Assembly: GCF_900078685.2 (NCBI RefSeq)
Contig: NZ_LT546166.1
Span: 240,801 to 304,800 of the forward strand
DNA: 64,000 nt
Reading direction: 5' to 3'
Origin: Mycolicibacter icosiumassiliensis
GTDB lineage: Bacteria; Actinomycetota; Actinomycetes; Mycobacteriales; Mycobacteriaceae
Shown: in pieces, positions 61,626 to 64,000 of the stretch
How positions within the stretch are numbered: the stretch's first letter is position 1
Layout: each line of letters starts with the position of its first letter
Notes under the pieces: generated by a model
What the model saw: only the letters and a program-made list of their open reading frames with translations
Databases searched by the model: none
What the model was told of the DNA's origin: nothing
Position numbers and translations under genes: made by a program

Positions 61626-62432
61626 TTAACCGAATTCGAGCAAGGTCATCGACGGCCGGGTTCGCCGCACAAACGCCGCCTTGTCCCACTGCTTGGCGGT
61701 CAGCACTTTCCAGATACCGCGGCCGGGCGGCAGGGGCACGTCACGCGCGGACACGACGCCGGGCAGAGCGGTGAGCGCCGTTGCCTCCTCGGATGTCATC
61801 GCGAAGGGCATCGGTGGCGCCACGTAACGGTTGGACAGCCGGTAACCGCGCAGCGTCCGTCGACTGAACCAGTGCGGAATGCTGTCGAACATCATTCGAC
61901 CGCCGGGAAAACGCTTGGCGCAGGCGGCGATCAGGCCCAACGCTTCCTCGGGTTGCAAATACATCAACAGTCCCTCGGCGGTCACAAAGACCCCCTCGCT
62001 GGTATCGACTCGGTCCATCCAACTCAGATCGAGCGCCGACTGCGCCAGCGTCACGATCCGCTCGTGGCGGGATAGCAACTGATCGCGAAGCTCCACTACC
62101 GGTGGCAAGTCGATGGTGTACCAGGTGAGTTCACCGTTATCCAGCCTCCAGAAGCTGGTTTGCAAACCTTCGGCCAGCGCCACCACCGATGCCTTGGGGC
62201 GGGAAACGAGGTAGTCGCGGATCTGGTGGTCGAATGCCAACGCACGCAAGGGATGCGCCTGCGAGGGACGGCCGAACTTGCGGTAGTCGTACTGAATCGA
62301 ATCGAATAGCTGCACGGCCATCGGGTCGTCGATCACGCTGTCCGGGCGTTTGGCCTCGCTACCTCGGTTGTGAAGTGTCCACAGTGTCGTGGCCGATACG
62401 CCCTTCAGGGACTCGCCGCTCGTCTGGGTCAC
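61626..62432 (-). CDS. LCM-type SAM-dependent methyltransferase
   Basis: Putative S-adenosylmethionine-dependent methyltransferase of the leucine carboxymethyltransferase/PPM1 family that is expanded in mycobacteria. 268 residues, GTG at 62432. Visible features: ATTLWTLHNRGSEAKRPDSVI, VIDDPMAVQLFDSI, ASVVALAEGLQTSFWRLDNG (SAM-binding), GVFVTAEGLLMYLQPEEA. Substrate unknown, possibly a small molecule or protein carboxylate. The stop is four bases from the SDR stop (convergent). Confidence 0.83.
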   Translation of the reverse strand: MTQTSGESLKGVSATTLWTLHNRGSEAKRPDSVIDDPMAVQLFDSIQYDYRKFGRPSQAHPLRALAFDHQIRDYLVSRPKASVVALAEGLQTSFWRLDNGELTWYTIDLPPVVELRDQLLSRHERIVTLAQSALDLSWMDRVDTSEGVFVTAEGLLMYLQPEEALGLIAACAKRFPGGRMMFDSIPHWFSRRTLRGYRLSNRYVAPPMPFAMTSEEATALTALPGVVSARDVPLPPGRGIWKVLTAKQWDKAAFVRRTRPSMTLLEFG

Positions 62433-62595
62433 GCTGTCTTCGCCCCGGTCATCAGTTGAGCTTGCAGGAAATCCAGCCCCTCACGCAATGAGATCTGGGT
62501 CGCGTCACCGTGGGAGGAGGACCGAATCCGGGCTCAGCACGGCCTGGACAGAAGCTGGTGCCCCATCCGGTACAGCGATCGTGTAGAAAATCCTG

Positions 62596-63783
62596 ATGGT
62601 CACTAGCGCTTCGGGTCATGGGGTCGTTATCGTCGGCGGGGGCCTAGCCGCCGTGCGCACGGCCGAGGAATTGCGGCGCGAAGAATACGCGGGGCCGATC
62701 ACCATCGTCTCCGACGAGTCTCGCCCGCCATATGACCGGCCGCCGCTGACCAAAGAGGTGCTGCGCGGCGAGCGCGACGACACCACGCTGGAGCCCCCGG
62801 AGTTCTACTCCTCCCACGACATCAGCCTGCGGCTGGGTTGCGGCGCGCGCAGCGTCGACACCGCCGCACAATCGGTGACGCTGGCAGACGGTGCCGTGCT
62901 GGGCTATGACCAACTTGTGATCGCCACCGGCCTGGTGCCGCGGCGCATCGCGAGCTTCGACGACCTAGACGGCATCCGCGTGGTCCGGTCGTTCGAGGAC
63001 AGCCTGGCGCTGCGCGACGACGCGGCCGGCGCCAGCCGGGCGGTGGTGATCGGCGCCGGATTCATCGGTTGTGAGGCGGCGGCCAGCTTGCGCAAACTGG
63101 GCGTGGACGTCGTGCTGGTCGAGCCGCAGCCCACCCCGCTGGCTGCTGTGCTCGGTGAGCAGATCGGCGAACTGGTGGCCCGGCTGCACCGGGCCAACGG
63201 CGTCGATGTCCGCAGCGGGGTCGGCGTCGCCGAGGTCCGCGGTGCGGGCCGGGTTGAGACCGTGGTGCTCAGCGACGGCACCGAACTGGCTGCCGACGTG
63301 GTGGTGCTCGGCGTCGGTTCGCGGCCCGCGACCGAGTGGCTGGACGGCAGCGGTATCGACCTCGACAACGGGGTGGTCTGCGACGCGACCGGGCGCACCA
63401 GTGCGCCGAATGTGTGGGCCGTCGGGGACGTGGCGTTCTGGCGGGGCCGCGACGGGCACCAGGTGCGCGTCGAGCACTGGAGCAATGTCGTCACCCAGGT
63501 CCGGGCGATGGTCCCGACCATGCTGGGCCGGGAGTCCCTGCATGACGTAGCGGTACCGGCGTACTTCTGGAGCGACCAGTACGACGTGAAGATCCAATGC
63601 CTGGGTGAGCCGGAGGCCACCGACACCGTGCACCTGGTCGAGGACGACGGCCACAAGTTCCTGGCTTACTACGAGCGCGACGGCGTGCTCGCCGGTGTGG
63701 TCGGCGCTGGCCGGCCCGGCAAGGTGATGGGCGCGCGGGCCAAGATCGCCGCGGGAGCTCCGATCTCCGAAGTGCTGGGTTAG
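62596..63783 (+). CDS. FAD-dependent ferredoxin reductase
   Basis: NAD(P)H-rubredoxin/ferredoxin reductase family flavoprotein, 395 residues, similar to Rv0688. VVIVGGGLAAVRTAEELR binds FAD, PPYDRPPLTKEVLRG follows, IGAGFIGCEAAASLRKLGVD is the NAD fold, and APNVWAVGDVAFWRGRDGHQ is the second FAD motif. ATG 62596. Probable electron donor to a cytochrome P450 or dioxygenase; no such gene is inside the window. The next SDR starts 75 bases downstream. Confidence 0.9.
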   Translation: MVTSASGHGVVIVGGGLAAVRTAEELRREEYAGPITIVSDESRPPYDRPPLTKEVLRGERDDTTLEPPEFYSSHDISLRLGCGARSVDTAAQSVTLADGAVLGYDQLVIATGLVPRRIASFDDLDGIRVVRSFEDSLALRDDAAGASRAVVIGAGFIGCEAAASLRKLGVDVVLVEPQPTPLAAVLGEQIGELVARLHRANGVDVRSGVGVAEVRGAGRVETVVLSDGTELAADVVVLGVGSRPATEWLDGSGIDLDNGVVCDATGRTSAPNVWAVGDVAFWRGRDGHQVRVEHWSNVVTQVRAMVPTMLGRESLHDVAVPAYFWSDQYDVKIQCLGEPEATDTVHLVEDDGHKFLAYYERDGVLAGVVGAGRPGKVMGARAKIAAGAPISEVLG

Positions 63784-63858
63784 GTTTCCAGTGCCTTCGT
63801 GCAGCCGGCGAGGATCGCGCCGCAGCCGAACTCGCCCGTACGACGACGGGGGCCTGAC

Positions 63859-64000
63859 ATGGGTTATGCCGATTCGCTTTTCGACCTGACCGACCGGGTG
63901 GTGCTGATCACCGGCGGCAGCCGCGGCCTGGGCCGTGAGATGGCGCTGGCCGCCGCGCGCTGCGGTGCCGATGTGGTGATCGCCAGCCGCAAATTCGAGG
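63859..64000 (+). CDS. Short-chain dehydrogenase, 3' end outside window
   Basis: ATG 63859 ([17 protein letters not shown]) with the Rossmann motif [17 protein letters not shown] and [13 protein letters not shown]; 47 residues are visible before the window ends. A classical SDR oxidoreductase. It has no close promoter seen and may be cotranscribed with the ferredoxin reductase. Confidence 0.85.
   Translation, partial: MGYADSLFDLTDRVVLITGGSRGLGREMALAAARCGADVVIASRKFE

Overview
The window is high-GC actinobacterial DNA with many GTG starts. It carries mycolic-acid genes (hadABC, mmaA4-like), mkl/mceG and a mycobacterial-type rpoB/rpoC, so I read it as a chromosomal segment of a Mycobacterium sensu lato species. 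From about 21.7 kb onward the gene order resembles my recollection of the M. tuberculosis Rv0634c-Rv0689 neighbourhood, but with losses, insertions and several broken genes. The species cannot be settled from this sequence alone.

Layout. 0-3.2 kb: 3' part of prfC (RF3), a NYN-domain protein and a vapBC toxin-antitoxin pair with a palindromic operator. 3.2-11.5 kb: recD-recB-recC on the minus strand. recC carries a frameshift at a short homopolymer, and recD lacks the Walker B segment of its helicase core. 11.5-21.7 kb: an accessory block with a zinc dehydrogenase, 6-phosphofructokinase, a membrane-anchored methyltransferase, a MITE-like inverted repeat, an IS110-family element with a long 5' non-coding end (the usual place of a bridge RNA), a RES-type toxin-antitoxin pair, a CcdA/DsbE thiol-redox pair, a short SRPBCC fragment, cyanase, a patatin and a hypothetical membrane protein. 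21.7-27.4 kb: glyoxalase-II-like hydrolase, tRNA-Thr, tRNA-Met, rpmG, hadABC, tRNA-Trp, secE-nusG-rplK-rplA. 27.4-36.4 kb: two mycolic-acid methyltransferases, lipG, an ABC1 kinase-like protein, a frameshifted GH38 alpha-mannosidase and a ROK kinase. 36.4-40 kb: an HxlR regulator divergent from a small membrane protein, the attenuated rplJ-rplL operon, a TetR remnant and mkl. 40-48 kb: rpoB-rpoC. 48-54.8 kb: a GCS2-type carboxylate-amine ligase, endonuclease IV, an intergenic structured RNA, then fadE8-like, echA4-like, a PaaX-type regulator and echA5-like. 54.8-64 kb: two DUF3060-type secreted proteins, a truncated TetR gene, rpsL-rpsG-fusA-tuf, a probable mycofactocin-coupled SDR behind a KstR-like palindrome, an LCM-type methyltransferase, a ferredoxin reductase and the start of another SDR.

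The core functions are translation and transcription (RF3, ribosomal proteins, elongation factors, RNA polymerase, NusG), protein export (SecE) and cell-envelope lipid synthesis (HadABC, mycolate methyltransferases, Mkl for Mce transport). The less ordinary signals are the compact structured RNA at 50503-50674 (extended -10 promoter, multi-stem junction, a 15-codon ORF with a strong ribosome site, a strong terminator whose 5' arm can also pair with the RNA's 5' end), the IS110 element with its candidate bridge RNA, and the double lesion in RecBCD. Assignments to M. tuberculosis homologues come from memory of those proteins and were not checked by a search.
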